Source: an uncultured Synechococcaceae cyanobacterium
Lineage (GTDB): Bacteria; Cyanobacteriota; Cyanobacteriia; PCC-6307; Cyanobiaceae
DNA: 64,000 bases
Reading direction: 5' to 3'
Assembly (NCBI GenBank): GCA_902634405.1
Contig: CACPJY010000008.1
Location: forward strand, 1-64,000
Shown here: one piece after another, positions 46,464 through 55,602 of the stretch
How positions within the stretch are numbered: position 1 is the stretch's first letter
Layout: the number at the start of each line of letters is the position of its first letter
Notes under the pieces: generated by a model
What the model was told of the DNA's origin: nothing
Databases searched by the model: none
What the model saw: only the letters and a program-made list of their open reading frames with translations
Position numbers and translations under genes: made by a program

Positions 46464-46603
46464 CCGTTTGCGTCACTAACTATTGGAAAATTCTCAAAAG
46501 TAAGATGAAAAAGAAGAGGAATAATTAGGGTTAAGAAAGATATTGGTATTTATTAAATAATTAAACTTCATTACGCTAATTTTACTTTATTGGGATAAGA
46601 CAA

Positions 46604-47473
46604 TTATCTATTAGAGTTACTCCCATGAAGACGAATTAATTTGGATAAAGTTTTTTTGAGTTCAGTTCTTGGAACTATTGTGTCTACAAATCCATGCTCC
46701 TGCAGGTATTCTGCTGTTTGAAAATTTTCTGGTAACTTTTCGCGAAGTGTTTGTTCAATAACTCTTCTCCCAGCAAAGCCAATCAATGCCTTTGGTTCTG
46801 CAAGTATTAAATCTCCGAGCATTGCGAAGCTGGCAGTAACCCCACCAGTAGTCGGGTGGGTAAGTAAAGGCATATATAGGAGTTCAGCTTCTCTATGCCT
46901 TTCCAGGGCGCCAGAGATTTTTGCCATTTGCATTAGGCTTAGCATCCCTTCTTGCATTCGAGCTCCTCCAGAGGCACAAACTATTAGAAGGGGGAGGCGC
47001 TTGATTGTGGCGTGTTCAATTAGGCGAGTGATCTTTTCTCCAACAACAGAACCCATAGAGCCGCCCATGAAACGAAAATCCATCACGGCTAGGGCCATTG
47101 GCATTGAATCTATGTTGCATAACCCTGTAATAACCCCATCCTTTAGGCCAGTACTTGCTTGGCTTTCCCTTAATCGATCGGCATATGCACGGCGATCCTT
47201 AAATCCTAATGGATCTGTGGGGCTTAAGTCAGAGTGAATGCTTTTAAATGATTCTGGATCGGCAATTAATCGAATCCTTTCTTCACTGTCAATACGGTTA
47301 TGGTGCCCACAATTGATACAAACACTTGCATTAGCCAAGAGATCTTTTCGATAAACGACTTGACCACATTCAGGGCATTTCACCCATAGACCATCGCTTT
47401 CGTCAGCCTCCTGACTTACTTTTCCAACGTATTGACCTTTTCTTCGGTCAGCGAACCAGTCAAAGAGCGACAC
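46604..47473 (-). CDS. accD: Acetyl-CoA carboxylase carboxyltransferase subunit beta
   Basis: Beta subunit of the carboxyltransferase that makes malonyl-CoA for fatty acid synthesis. The N-terminal zinc ribbon has Cys33, Cys36, Cys52 and Cys55 (CPECG and CINCG). The crotonase-like core shows [24 protein letters not shown] and [15 protein letters not shown]. At 289 residues it is of normal length. It begins 15 bases after the prepilin peptidase gene. Confidence 0.97.
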   Translation of the reverse strand: MSLFDWFADRRKGQYVGKVSQEADESDGLWVKCPECGQVVYRKDLLANASVCINCGHHNRIDSEERIRLIADPESFKSIHSDLSPTDPLGFKDRRAYADRLRESQASTGLKDGVITGLCNIDSMPMALAVMDFRFMGGSMGSVVGEKITRLIEHATIKRLPLLIVCASGGARMQEGMLSLMQMAKISGALERHREAELLYMPLLTHPTTGGVTASFAMLGDLILAEPKALIGFAGRRVIEQTLREKLPENFQTAEYLQEHGFVDTIVPRTELKKTLSKLIRLHGSNSNR

Positions 47474-47488
47474 TTGAATTAATACTTC

Positions 47489-48280
47489 CTAACTATATTT
47501 AAGTCCTAATAAGTTAAACCACTGCTTCCACAGCCAACTTGATTCAAAAAGCCACATAATCCAAATACCAGTATTTAGGTAAGGCCCAAAAGCAAATGAT
47601 TGGCCAGGTTTCAATTTTCCGGATATGAAACCATATGTCGAAAAGATACCTGCAGCAATGAAGGAAAAAGCTAGAGAGACTGCCCCATCTTGAAAACCTA
47701 ACCATGCACCTCCCATAGAGGCAAGTTTTGCATCCCCCATTCCAATGGTTTCATAACCCACAAAATTAGATGTAAACCTTCGAATTAATTGAAAGCAAAT
47801 TTGGAATAAAGCAATAGCTATTAGATGATCGAATATTAAAAAAAAACCTTTAAATGAAGAAAGAAAGTATCCATTGATGCCTGTTACTAAAAGGCCTAAA
47901 ACAAGACCTGATCTATAAAGACATTCCGGAATGTGTTTATATTTTAAATCGATAATGGCAATAGTAAATAATATTGTTACTAAAGAGATACTTGCTAGAG
48001 AATGAATTATTAATGGAGTTTTTTGATAGGCAATGTGTGGATTAGAAGAGAATGCTGAAACCCATAATAATATAAATATAATTGATTGTACTAGATTCTT
48101 AAGTGAGGCCTTCCTAATGATCCCTGAATGTTTAGCTAGCATTTCCCTAGATAAATAAGTTAAACTTATTAACTTGTTTCCCCCTTTGCACTCCTTATAA
48201 GTTAAATAATCTGACGAAATCAAACTTAGATAATACCCTAAAATAAAGCCAAAGGTACAAAGAATAAATAGGTCAGTCAA
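47489..48280 (-). CDS. Prepilin peptidase (A24 family), divergent N-terminus
   Basis: A 263-residue, polytopic membrane protein. The two catalytic aspartates of type IV prepilin peptidases are present in IDLKYKHIPE and GMGDAKLASMGGAWLG. The N-terminal methyltransferase domain is not typical: the usual FLNVVIYR and CPXC pairs are absent, only one Cys (KECKGG) lies there, and the region is shortened. It probably still cleaves prepilin- or competence-type signal peptides but may not methylate. No pilin or pil assembly genes are nearby. Confidence 0.82.
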   Translation of the reverse strand: MTDLFILCTFGFILGYYLSLISSDYLTYKECKGGNKLISLTYLSREMLAKHSGIIRKASLKNLVQSIIFILLWVSAFSSNPHIAYQKTPLIIHSLASISLVTILFTIAIIDLKYKHIPECLYRSGLVLGLLVTGINGYFLSSFKGFFLIFDHLIAIALFQICFQLIRRFTSNFVGYETIGMGDAKLASMGGAWLGFQDGAVSLAFSFIAAGIFSTYGFISGKLKPGQSFAFGPYLNTGIWIMWLFESSWLWKQWFNLLGLKYS

Positions 48281-48283
48281 GTT

Positions 48284-48499
48284 TTATTGATTCGTTTTGT
48301 TAGAGAAAAATTTTCTATTTTTATTTGGTTTGGCTAGGATGTCTTCTATCTTTAGAAAGAGCTCACCAGGTAACAGGGATGGTTTGCTGACAACAACTTT
48401 CCCAAGGTTAGATTTTAAGTCCAAAATTACGCCTAGAATGCTTGAACTATTATTAGTTGAGATGTGATTAAAGTAAATCTTTCTAGCCTTGCAAATCAC
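48284..48499 (-). CDS. Uncharacterised ORF next to the prepilin peptidase, 5' end unclear
   Basis: The shortest reading starts at a GTG at 48499 (71 residues), but the frame stays open upstream to 48598, adding about 33 protein-like residues (including KGAKELAFRNVAWDSI) without any ATG, GTG or TTG. Possible explanations are an ATT start near 48589, a decayed 5' end, or chance. The core (ILGVILDLKSNLGKVVVSKPSLLPGELFLKIEDIL) looks like a real fold. It ends three bases before the prepilin peptidase start. No family is recognised. Confidence 0.42.
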   Translation of the reverse strand: MICKARKIYFNHISTNNSSSILGVILDLKSNLGKVVVSKPSLLPGELFLKIEDILAKPNKNRKFFSNKTNQ

Positions 48500-48647
48500 T
48501 TCAGAGCTATTTATAGAATCCCAAGCTACATTCCTGAAAGCTAATTCCTTAGCTCCTTTAATGCAGAATGATGGAGTGTCTTTGTTAATGGTAACAAGTT
48601 AGTTCTAGAGATTATATATTACTTGAGATTCGTATATTTGAGCAAAA

Positions 48648-49550
48648 TCAAGAAGCTTTGCCTTTCTCTTCAATCATTTTATGGATGATAGGAGTAAGTA
48701 TTAATTCCATTGCAAAGCCCATTTTCCCTCCATTCACAACAATGCTGGTCGGACTTGACATGAATGAATCATGAATCATGTTAAGAAGATAATTGAAGTC
48801 TATCCCCCATTTTTCTCTTGCTCCTTTCCTAAAGTGAATGATTACAAAGCTCTCATCGGGCGTGGGAATGTTTCTACAGATAAATGGATTTGAAGTGTCA
48901 ACTGTTGGGACCCGTTGGAAATTGATATCTGTTCTACTGAATTGGGGGGTGATGTGATTTATGTAATCAGGCATCCTCCTCAATATTGTGTCAACTATGG
49001 CTTCTGCGGAATAACCTCTTTCTGCATTGTCTCTATGGATTTTTTGAATCCATTCGAGATTAGTTATCGGTACTACTCCAACAAGTAAATCAGCGACAGT
49101 AGCTACATCATATCCATCTCCTACAACGCCACCATGTAATCCCTCATAGAAAAGCAGATCAGTATTGTCTGGAATGTCTTCCCAAGGTGTGAATTGACCA
49201 GGCTCAAGTTTTGTGCCAAGACGATTATTGTGTTCAGTTGCCTCTTCAGGGCTGTGTAAGTAATAGCGTTTTTTTCCACTACCGGTTTCTCCATAGGATC
49301 TAAACAATTCTTCGAGTTTGTCAAAGAGATTTGCTTCTGGACCAAAGTGAGAAAAGTTTTCTCCCTTAGAGAGAGCATCCGCCATTGCTTGTTTCATTGG
49401 CGTCCGTTCAAAACGGTGATAGCTATCTCCCTCTACAACCGCAGGAATTATGTTTTCGCGAGCGAAGATATGCTCGAATGCGCGTTTTACGGTACTGGTT
49501 CCTGCTCCTGAGGAACCTGTTACTGCTACAACTGGATGAAGCTTTGACAT
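48648..49550 (-). CDS. prk: Phosphoribulokinase
   Basis: Phosphorylates ribulose-5-phosphate to ribulose-1,5-bisphosphate, the substrate of Rubisco. The P-loop GSSGAGTST is at about 12-20; EGDSYHRFERTPMK, FYEGLHGGVV and the QRVPTVDTSNPF region follow. At 300 residues from the ATG at 49550 (an ATG at 49571 is in frame) it is the short, proteobacterial-like type. It lacks the redox cysteine loop of plant and beta-cyanobacterial enzymes, so CP12/thioredoxin control through that pair is not expected. Confidence 0.95.
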   Translation of the reverse strand: MSKLHPVVAVTGSSGAGTSTVKRAFEHIFARENIIPAVVEGDSYHRFERTPMKQAMADALSKGENFSHFGPEANLFDKLEELFRSYGETGSGKKRYYLHSPEEATEHNNRLGTKLEPGQFTPWEDIPDNTDLLFYEGLHGGVVGDGYDVATVADLLVGVVPITNLEWIQKIHRDNAERGYSAEAIVDTILRRMPDYINHITPQFSRTDINFQRVPTVDTSNPFICRNIPTPDESFVIIHFRKGAREKWGIDFNYLLNMIHDSFMSSPTSIVVNGGKMGFAMELILTPIIHKMIEEKGKAS

Positions 49551-49647
49551 CGACACTGCATGACAATTCAAAAGATTTTGGCAGGTCGCCTGTCCGTTTT
49601 AATTAGATATTTGATTAATGCATCGACTTCTTAAGGTCTGGTTTTCT

Positions 49648-50721
49648 TCAAAGTGCTTGTAATAATTGATCTCCCATTTCTGAACAAGTGAGAAATTTGC
49701 AATCATCCATCATTAGATCCTTTGTTCTATACCCAGCGTTTAAGACCTTTTCTACGGCATGCTCTAAGGCATTTGCTGCTTCTTCTTCCTGCAGTCCGAT
49801 CCTTAGCATCATTGCTGAAGAAAGAACCATTGCTATTGGATTTGCTTGGTTTAGACCCTGTAAGTCAGGGGCTGAACCATGCACCGGTTCGAACAGTCCT
49901 GCACCTTGATTTCCTATAGACGCTGATGGGAGCATTCCAATAGAACCGGTGAGCATTGCTGCTTCATCGCTCAAAATATCGCCAAAGAGATTGCCTGTCA
50001 GAATTACGTCAAATTGCTTTGGATCTCTAATTAACTGCATAGCAGCATTGTCAACATACATGTGTTCAAAATTTACTTCGGGATATTTGGTTGAATTTTT
50101 GTTTACACGATTTCTCCAAAGTTGACTTACATCAAGCACATTTGCTTTATCTACTGAACAAAGTTTGTTGCGTCTATTTCTTGCCAATTCAAATGCCACT
50201 TCTGTAATTCTATCTATTTCTTTATCGGAGTAAGTCATAGTGTTAAAACCTCTTTCTTCTTTTTCTGTCTTGATAAGTCCCTTGGGATGACCAAAATAGA
50301 TTCCTCCAGTTAATTCTCTAACTACAATTAAATCCACTCCTTCAATTACATTTTGCTTTAGTGTGCTTGCTTCAATTAGCGCTGGAATAATCTTTACTGG
50401 CCTTAGGTTTGCAAACAGTTTTAGACCTTTTCTTAATTCTAGAAGACCCGTTTCTGGTCTGTTCTCTCTAGGAAGCTTGTCAAAACGAGGATTTCCTATT
50501 GATGCCATAAGAACAGCATCACTGTTTTTACATGCATCTAAAGTGCAGTCTGGTAAAGGAACTCCCGTCGAATCAATTGCGGCACCACCAATTAAATGTT
50601 CCTCGAATTTCAATGTGAATCCACAATTAGCACTAACGGCTTGTAATAATTTTTTTGAAACTGAAGTAATTTCTGGGCCTATTCCATCGCCTGGGAGTAA
50701 AACAACTTGGTGAGTTTTCAT
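49648..50721 (-). CDS. leuB: 3-isopropylmalate dehydrogenase
   Basis: Leucine synthesis: oxidative decarboxylation of 3-isopropylmalate with NAD. HQVVLLPGDGIGPEI, VRELTGGIYFG and the NLFGDILSDEAAMLTGSIGMLPSAS motif are diagnostic of LeuB. It has 357 residues and an ATG start. It lies between lpxD and prk on the same strand; these genes share a strand but no pathway. Confidence 0.96.
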   Translation of the reverse strand: MKTHQVVLLPGDGIGPEITSVSKKLLQAVSANCGFTLKFEEHLIGGAAIDSTGVPLPDCTLDACKNSDAVLMASIGNPRFDKLPRENRPETGLLELRKGLKLFANLRPVKIIPALIEASTLKQNVIEGVDLIVVRELTGGIYFGHPKGLIKTEKEERGFNTMTYSDKEIDRITEVAFELARNRRNKLCSVDKANVLDVSQLWRNRVNKNSTKYPEVNFEHMYVDNAAMQLIRDPKQFDVILTGNLFGDILSDEAAMLTGSIGMLPSASIGNQGAGLFEPVHGSAPDLQGLNQANPIAMVLSSAMMLRIGLQEEEAANALEHAVEKVLNAGYRTKDLMMDDCKFLTCSEMGDQLLQAL

Positions 50722-50750
50722 TGGTTCTTTGGAGTTTAGAATTTTAAAGT

Positions 50751-51794
50751 TTAAATAGATGATTCTCCCTTTAGTTCTCTAAGAGTTTTGAGGATTTCTG
50801 GTAATTTGCTAAATGCAGCTGCACTTCTTAGCCAAAGTTTATGTGGGATAGCTGGGAACCCACTGACTACTTGATCAGGTGCTACAGAACCATGAAGCCC
50901 ACTTTTTGAACTAGCAACAACTTTGTCTCCAATCTTGGCTCTATTGGCTACCCCTACTTGTCCAGCAAGAATAACTCCGTTACCAATATCAGCTCCTCCG
51001 GCTATTCCTACTTGTGATGCAATAGCACAATGTTTGCCAATTGAGACTCCATGACCGACTTGGACAAGGTTATCTATTTTGGTCCCAGAGTCGATAAAAG
51101 TTTTTCCAACGCAAGGGCGATCAACAGTTGATGCGGAGCCAATCTCTACGTTTTCACCAAGGATGACTTGTCCGGTTTGGGGCATTTTTCGCCATCCTTG
51201 TTCTGTAGGTACAAAGCCAAATCCTTCTGACCCCAAAACAGCATTTGCATTGATAATGCAGCCATTTCCTATTTTTGAATTTTCATGAATCACGACATTG
51301 GCATGAATCTCGGTCTCATCACCAATCAAAACATTTTCATAGATAACGACACCAGGGTGAATTATTGAATTTTTTCCAATCTTGGAATTTGCCCCGATAC
51401 TTACATTTGCGCAAATTGATGCCCCTTCTTCTATTTGAACTGAGTTTCCAATAACAGCTGTTGGATGAATACCAGAGTTCTTTTTTTTACGAGGATGGAG
51501 TAAATCAAGAGTTTCTGCAAAACCCAATCTGGGGTTTTGCAGGACAGCCCAAGCAATCCCTTTTGACTCAGCTAGGTCACGTAGGTCCTCTTGGGGTGGG
51601 AGAAGTACTGCCCCTACCTTGCTTGTGCTTAATTCAGTAATTAAGGAACTTCCTTTTTCAAGAAAACTCACTTCATTTTTCTCAGCTTGCTCCAGTGAAG
51701 CCCCTGAACGTAGTTCTGGGTTTTCGGCAAGTTGATGTGATTGAAGTCCAGCACTCCCTAGTTCAAGTGCAGAGATCAAGTCGCTGAAGCGCAT
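50751..51794 (-). CDS. lpxD: UDP-3-O-acylglucosamine N-acyltransferase
   Basis: Third step of lipid A synthesis. The 347-residue protein has the N-terminal uridine-binding domain (about 1-100), a left-handed beta-helix of hexapeptide repeats (about 108-300; [19 protein letters not shown] and similar turns) and a C-terminal helical tail. The catalytic His lies in [14 protein letters not shown]. Together with lptABF it shows that the organism makes a lipid A-based outer membrane. Confidence 0.94.
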   Translation of the reverse strand: MRFSDLISALELGSAGLQSHQLAENPELRSGASLEQAEKNEVSFLEKGSSLITELSTSKVGAVLLPPQEDLRDLAESKGIAWAVLQNPRLGFAETLDLLHPRKKKNSGIHPTAVIGNSVQIEEGASICANVSIGANSKIGKNSIIHPGVVIYENVLIGDETEIHANVVIHENSKIGNGCIINANAVLGSEGFGFVPTEQGWRKMPQTGQVILGENVEIGSASTVDRPCVGKTFIDSGTKIDNLVQVGHGVSIGKHCAIASQVGIAGGADIGNGVILAGQVGVANRAKIGDKVVASSKSGLHGSVAPDQVVSGFPAIPHKLWLRSAAAFSKLPEILKTLRELKGESSI

Positions 51795-51839
51795 GATTTA
51801 AATGCTCGTAATGCGGATCGTACCTCTGCTGATAAGTAA

Positions 51840-52937
51840 TTAGAGGGTATTGTTCAAAAGAACCAGAACATCTCTATGAATAACAACCGGGGAAGTTCTC
51901 GAATCAGCCTTTATCGGCAAAGCTTCTCTAATTGCGTCGCTACTGATAGAACAAAGGCCTCTTGCAAATTCTTGGCCAGAAGGGTTTAGAAGTTTTACTG
52001 GTTGGTTTGCTTCAAAGTGACCTTCAATGTTAGTCACTCCAACGAGCAGAAGTGACGCACCATTATTCTTAATTGCCTCCCAGGCTCCACTGTCGACCTC
52101 TAGCTTCCCAATTGGCTCCAGGGCGTGGGCTAACCAGCTTTTTTGACTTCTTAGGGGTTTAGTACTTGGATGAAACACTGTCCCGCCTCTGCCCCCTTCA
52201 AGAAGTCTTTTCAAAACTTTTGGGTTGCGTCCATCTGCGATGTGCACTGTTATACCGCTTGTAGTAGCAATGCTTGCGGCAATTAATTTTGTTCTAATCC
52301 CTCCAGTTCCCCAACTGGTCTCATTGCTTTTTTGTGTGATCTCTTGAAGATGAATTAATTCCCTATGGTTATGAACATCAGTGATAGGTTTTGCCTCAGA
52401 ATTAGTTTTTGGATCAGCTGAATAAAGCTTGTCAATATCTGTAAGAAGAATTAGTTGATCTGCATTTACAGCTGCTGCAACTAAGGCAGAAAGGGTGTCA
52501 TTGTCCCCATACCTCAATTCCTCTGGAGAAAGAGTATCGTTTTCATTGATAATAGGAATTACGCCCCATTCAAGAAGTTTCTGCAATGTTTTAGAAGCAT
52601 TTTTATATCTGCTTCTAGACCCAAGATCAGATCTGGTAAGAAGAACTTGAGCGACTTTGTAGCCCTCTTCGCTCATTGCAGCTTCATAAAGTGCCATTAG
52701 TTTTCCTTGCCCTATAGCTGCTGCTGCTTGTAATGAAAGTAAATCTTCTGGACGTTGATTTAGATCAAGACATTGACATCCGAGTCCAACCGCCCCACTA
52801 GTTACAAGGATTATTTGTTCTTTTCTTTTAAGGCTTTCTGAAATTGTAGTGCTAAAGCTTTTTATAGCTTCTGCTGTTGATCGCTTTTCTGTTGCTCTTA
52901 GCAGGCTAGTGCCTATTTTTACTATTCTGAGAGTCAT
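51840..52937 (-). CDS. proB: Glutamate 5-kinase
   Basis: First step of proline synthesis. The amino-acid kinase domain (about 1-255) shows [28 protein letters not shown] and [13 protein letters not shown]; a C-terminal PUA domain (about 270-360) is present. The 365-residue protein overlaps the yqeG stop by four bases (52934-52937), placing it as the last gene of the coupled chain. Confidence 0.96.
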   Translation of the reverse strand: MTLRIVKIGTSLLRATEKRSTAEAIKSFSTTISESLKRKEQIILVTSGAVGLGCQCLDLNQRPEDLLSLQAAAAIGQGKLMALYEAAMSEEGYKVAQVLLTRSDLGSRSRYKNASKTLQKLLEWGVIPIINENDTLSPEELRYGDNDTLSALVAAAVNADQLILLTDIDKLYSADPKTNSEAKPITDVHNHRELIHLQEITQKSNETSWGTGGIRTKLIAASIATTSGITVHIADGRNPKVLKRLLEGGRGGTVFHPSTKPLRSQKSWLAHALEPIGKLEVDSGAWEAIKNNGASLLLVGVTNIEGHFEANQPVKLLNPSGQEFARGLCSISSDAIREALPIKADSRTSPVVIHRDVLVLLNNTL

Positions 52938-53446
52938 AGACTTTTTGCTCCTAGAGATTTGGCAATTATTTTTTCAATAAGTTGAAGGATCTCGTCTTTA
53001 TTTGTTTTGGAATCTTTGCTGAGAGGCTTTACTAAAACGGTATATAAACCAAGCCTGTTGCCTGCTAAAACATCTGTAAAAATTCTATCTCCTACTATTG
53101 CGATCTCATAAGGTTGGAGCTTTAACTCATCAATTAATTTTCTTAAGTGAAACCTACGTGGTTTAGCTGCACCAGAGATAAAAGGTAGGTTTAATTGATT
53201 TGCAACTGCTCCAATACGTTTTTTAGAGGGGTTATTGCTGAATAAATGTAAAACGAAATGAGATTTAGCGGTATCAACCCACTCTTGGGTTGATACCGCT
53301 AAATTGGTTTCTTTACCTGGTAGTAAAGTTCCGTCAACATCAAGAACTATTGCTTTTATTCCCTTCTCAATGAACTTTTTGAAAGGAAGGCTTGGCAATG
53401 TGACCTTGGAGTTCCAATTAGGCTCTAGCCAATGATGGCTGGTCAA
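52934..53446 (-). CDS. yqeG: YqeG-family HAD-IIIA phosphatase
   Basis: A 170-residue HAD-superfamily phosphatase. Motif I is [11 protein letters not shown] (Asp37 and Asp39), motif II the Ser in [11 protein letters not shown], motif III the Lys in [12 protein letters not shown], and the acidic motif IV is [14 protein letters not shown]. Relatives include mitochondrial and plastid phosphatidylglycerophosphate phosphatases (PTPMT-like role, GEP4), so a function in phosphatidylglycerol synthesis is possible; thylakoids need this lipid. It overlaps both neighbours by four bases. A perfect 18-bp hairpin lies within the gene. Confidence 0.88.
   Translation of the reverse strand: MTSHHWLEPNWNSKVTLPSLPFKKFIEKGIKAIVLDVDGTLLPGKETNLAVSTQEWVDTAKSHFVLHLFSNNPSKKRIGAVANQLNLPFISGAAKPRRFHLRKLIDELKLQPYEIAIVGDRIFTDVLAGNRLGLYTVLVKPLSKDSKTNKDEILQLIEKIIAKSLGAKSL
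53263..53304. repeat. Perfect 18-bp inverted repeat inside yqeG
   Basis: Bases 53263-53280 and 53287-53304 are exact reverse complements, separated by ACTCTT. The element lies wholly in coding sequence, over codons for [14 protein letters not shown] between HAD motifs I and II. No T-run follows on either strand, so it is not a standard terminator. Confidence 0.9.
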
Positions 53447-53985
53447 TTTGTTAACTCCAGCTCCTCTAATTCTGATTCGATACGAGGTTGAATAAGATCA
53501 AACTCTTTGCCCTCAACAAGAGTTGCTTGTCCATCTTGCAATTGCGCAACTACGAAGAAGGGATCTAGAGGGATATAAAGACCATATTCTTCGTCTTCTA
53601 CTTTGAAACTGACAAGTAACTCGTAAGTTTCAGATTCGTCGTCTATTTCATTGTCTTCTAGCTCTTCGGGCTCCGGTTCATCAAGTTCTCCAGAAATTGT
53701 AAGAGTTACTGCTGATCGAATAAGAGTTAGATCATGCTCCTGGAGTACTACGTCAGCAACGGAAAGAATTGGCTCACTACTTTTTATTGTTTCAATTAAC
53801 TCAGGGTCACTTCCTTTAATCATCCGGAATAGTGAAACAGGAGTATCAACAGGGGTTAGTAGTCCATATTCAACTTCATCGATATGAATTAGTTGCTCAA
53901 GAAAACAGTGCAGAGAACTTCCCTTGCTGTCTTTTACAAGGATTGTTGGGACCTCGCCACCATTATTTGGAACTTGAGCTGTCAT
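53443..53985 (-). CDS. DUF3727 family protein
   Basis: A 180-residue, very acidic protein (acidic run around 104-122, ELDEPEPEELEDNEIDDE) with two related beta-rich halves, VEYGLLTPVDTPVSLFR and EEYGLYIPLDPFFVVAQ. The duplication suggests two copies of a DUF1292-like domain. DUF3727 proteins occur in cyanobacteria next to ruvX and yqeG; no function is known. It overlaps yqeG by four bases. Confidence 0.8.
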   Translation of the reverse strand: MTAQVPNNGGEVPTILVKDSKGSSLHCFLEQLIHIDEVEYGLLTPVDTPVSLFRMIKGSDPELIETIKSSEPILSVADVVLQEHDLTLIRSAVTLTISGELDEPEPEELEDNEIDDESETYELLVSFKVEDEEYGLYIPLDPFFVVAQLQDGQATLVEGKEFDLIQPRIESELEELELTN

Positions 53986-54006
53986 GGAAATTTGTACCTT
54001 ATGTAT

Positions 54007-54495
54007 TTAGGATCCACTATCGGAGTCCACCTGGCTATGAGGTAGTGACGCCATTCTGACCGGCTTCAACTCCGGACCTTCTCTTAACCATTGTTCTACA
54101 AGAAGAGCAGCTGCAGCACTATCAAGTTCTCCACTTTTATCCTTTTTTAGGTTGTATTTTTCGCCTGCAGCCCAACTGCTGCTGTGTTCATTAACCCAAG
54201 CTATAGGTAATTTAAGAGCTTCTATGAGTTGTAGACCATATTTTTGGCAGTATTTTGCCTGTTTAGTAGGCATTCCATTTGAGTTGAGAGGTATACCAAT
54301 AATGATTCCTTGGACATTTCTAGAAGAGCAATAACCTTTAATTATTTTGAGGTCTTCATCAAAGCTTTCCCTATGTAAAGGAGGTAATCGATTGATGGTG
54401 ATTCCTAGAGGGTCGCAACCCGCGATGCCTATACGACGTTTCCCTACATCAATTCCAAGAATTGATTTTGGTTCTGGTGGATTGTGGAGTTTCAT
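54007..54495 (-). CDS. ruvX: Putative Holliday junction resolvase RuvX (YqgF)
   Basis: An RNase H-fold protein of 162 residues, involved in 16S rRNA 5' maturation and possibly Holliday junction cleavage. SILGIDVGKRRIGIAGCD is the first active-site strand, GIIIGIPLNSNG the second, and WVNEHSSSWAAG and LDSAAAALLVEQWL the others, with acidic residues at each. It overlaps the upstream gene by four bases (54492-54495). Confidence 0.92.
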   Translation of the reverse strand: MKLHNPPEPKSILGIDVGKRRIGIAGCDPLGITINRLPPLHRESFDEDLKIIKGYCSSRNVQGIIIGIPLNSNGMPTKQAKYCQKYGLQLIEALKLPIAWVNEHSSSWAAGEKYNLKKDKSGELDSAAAALLVEQWLREGPELKPVRMASLPHSQVDSDSGS

Positions 54496-55541
54496 CTCGG
54501 CCCAAGGCTTGGTGTAGGCAGAGGTGGTGTTTGAGGCTGCAATCTGCCTAGCATTGATTCAAGAGATTTAGAACCAGGAATTAACTTGTTATTAAGCTGT
54601 CTTTTCCAAAGACTTTTGCCAAGAAGTATTTCTTCAGTATTTTTTTCCCAATTGTGTTGTTTCAGTAGGTGAGTGGTCTTTTCATCTTCTATAGAAGTTT
54701 CTAATAATATATTTTTTGATGTATTGAGAAGATCATTAAGTGTTTTTGGAAGAACCTCTGATAAACGTGAATCCCAAGAAGTATCTCTTAGCAATTGAAG
54801 GGTTAACGGTTGTGAGGCTGAACCGGTGCTGCCTAAAAGCCCTGCAATGGCTATTGCAGAATTGTCCTTTTTGCTAATTAGAACTCCACTTCCATGTTTG
54901 TTTTGAAAAAGCAAATCATGCCAGCTTCTGTCAGTGATTTGTCTTAGATGTACTGAGGCTTCTGCCTTTACTAAAGGCCATAGAAGAGGTGCAGTCTTTC
55001 TAGAAAGTTTTTGCCAGTAAATATTTTTTGGATACGAATCTAGGGGTGATGGTTTAATGTTTTTTTGAGTTAAAGGTGGGGACCATGTTTGCAGATGTTT
55101 AAGTGGTTGAAATCCAAGTTCCCTAGCTAGAGAAAGATAATCTAAATTATTAGCATTGCAACGAAGTATCCAACTTTTAGCTTTTTCGTTGCCATGCTGT
55201 AAAGCTCTCTTTAAGAGCATGTGGAGGACCTCTCTCTGACTATATTGTTTTGAAATGGATAAGGGCTGAGGCATTGTTAGAACCCAGCAACTACCTCTGC
55301 TGTTGTATGGATAAACTTCTACTAATGATATTGGAGAATCTTTTTCAATGGCTATGAAAAAACATGACTGTTTCGAAGGAAGTACTGCAGAAAGGTTCTC
55401 TTCGAGCTTTGCCGCCCAGTTTCGAAGAAGCATCCCTTGCAGTTTATAAAAGTATTTTTTTTGTGCTCCGGACAAAAACATTAAAAGGTGTTGCGCTTTC
55501 AGCGCTTCTACTCGAAGAGGGCGTGTGGCTTCCTCTAACAC
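54492..55541 (-). CDS. GNAT-like protein of unknown function
   Basis: A 349-residue protein with two halves. Residues 1-165 contain a pattern like the end of a GNAT acetyltransferase (NNLDYLSLARELGFQPLKHLQTWSPP), and the second half (about 175-320) again has a GNAT-like layout, ending LLKQHNWEKNTEEILLGKSLWKR. A degenerate double GNAT fold is possible. A shorter start (ATG giving MFLSGAQKKYF) is also possible. It is first in the coupled chain with ruvX, DUF3727, yqeG and proB. Confidence 0.6.
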   Translation of the reverse strand: MLEEATRPLRVEALKAQHLLMFLSGAQKKYFYKLQGMLLRNWAAKLEENLSAVLPSKQSCFFIAIEKDSPISLVEVYPYNSRGSCWVLTMPQPLSISKQYSQREVLHMLLKRALQHGNEKAKSWILRCNANNLDYLSLARELGFQPLKHLQTWSPPLTQKNIKPSPLDSYPKNIYWQKLSRKTAPLLWPLVKAEASVHLRQITDRSWHDLLFQNKHGSGVLISKKDNSAIAIAGLLGSTGSASQPLTLQLLRDTSWDSRLSEVLPKTLNDLLNTSKNILLETSIEDEKTTHLLKQHNWEKNTEEILLGKSLWKRQLNNKLIPGSKSLESMLGRLQPQTPPLPTPSLGPR

Positions 55542-55602
55542 CTCATTTCAACAGACGATCGTTTAAATCTTATCTACTTGAGCCGATAATGCTGTAAGTA
55601 TT

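Noticed and set aside
49580-49594. Short GC-rich stem in the gap upstream of prk
   Set aside because: Six base pairs with a wobble and no T-run directly after; not enough for a terminator or riboswitch call.
50363-50713. 116-codon plus-strand ORF inside leuB
   Set aside because: Antisense to leuB over its whole length, no family resemblance; shadow frame.
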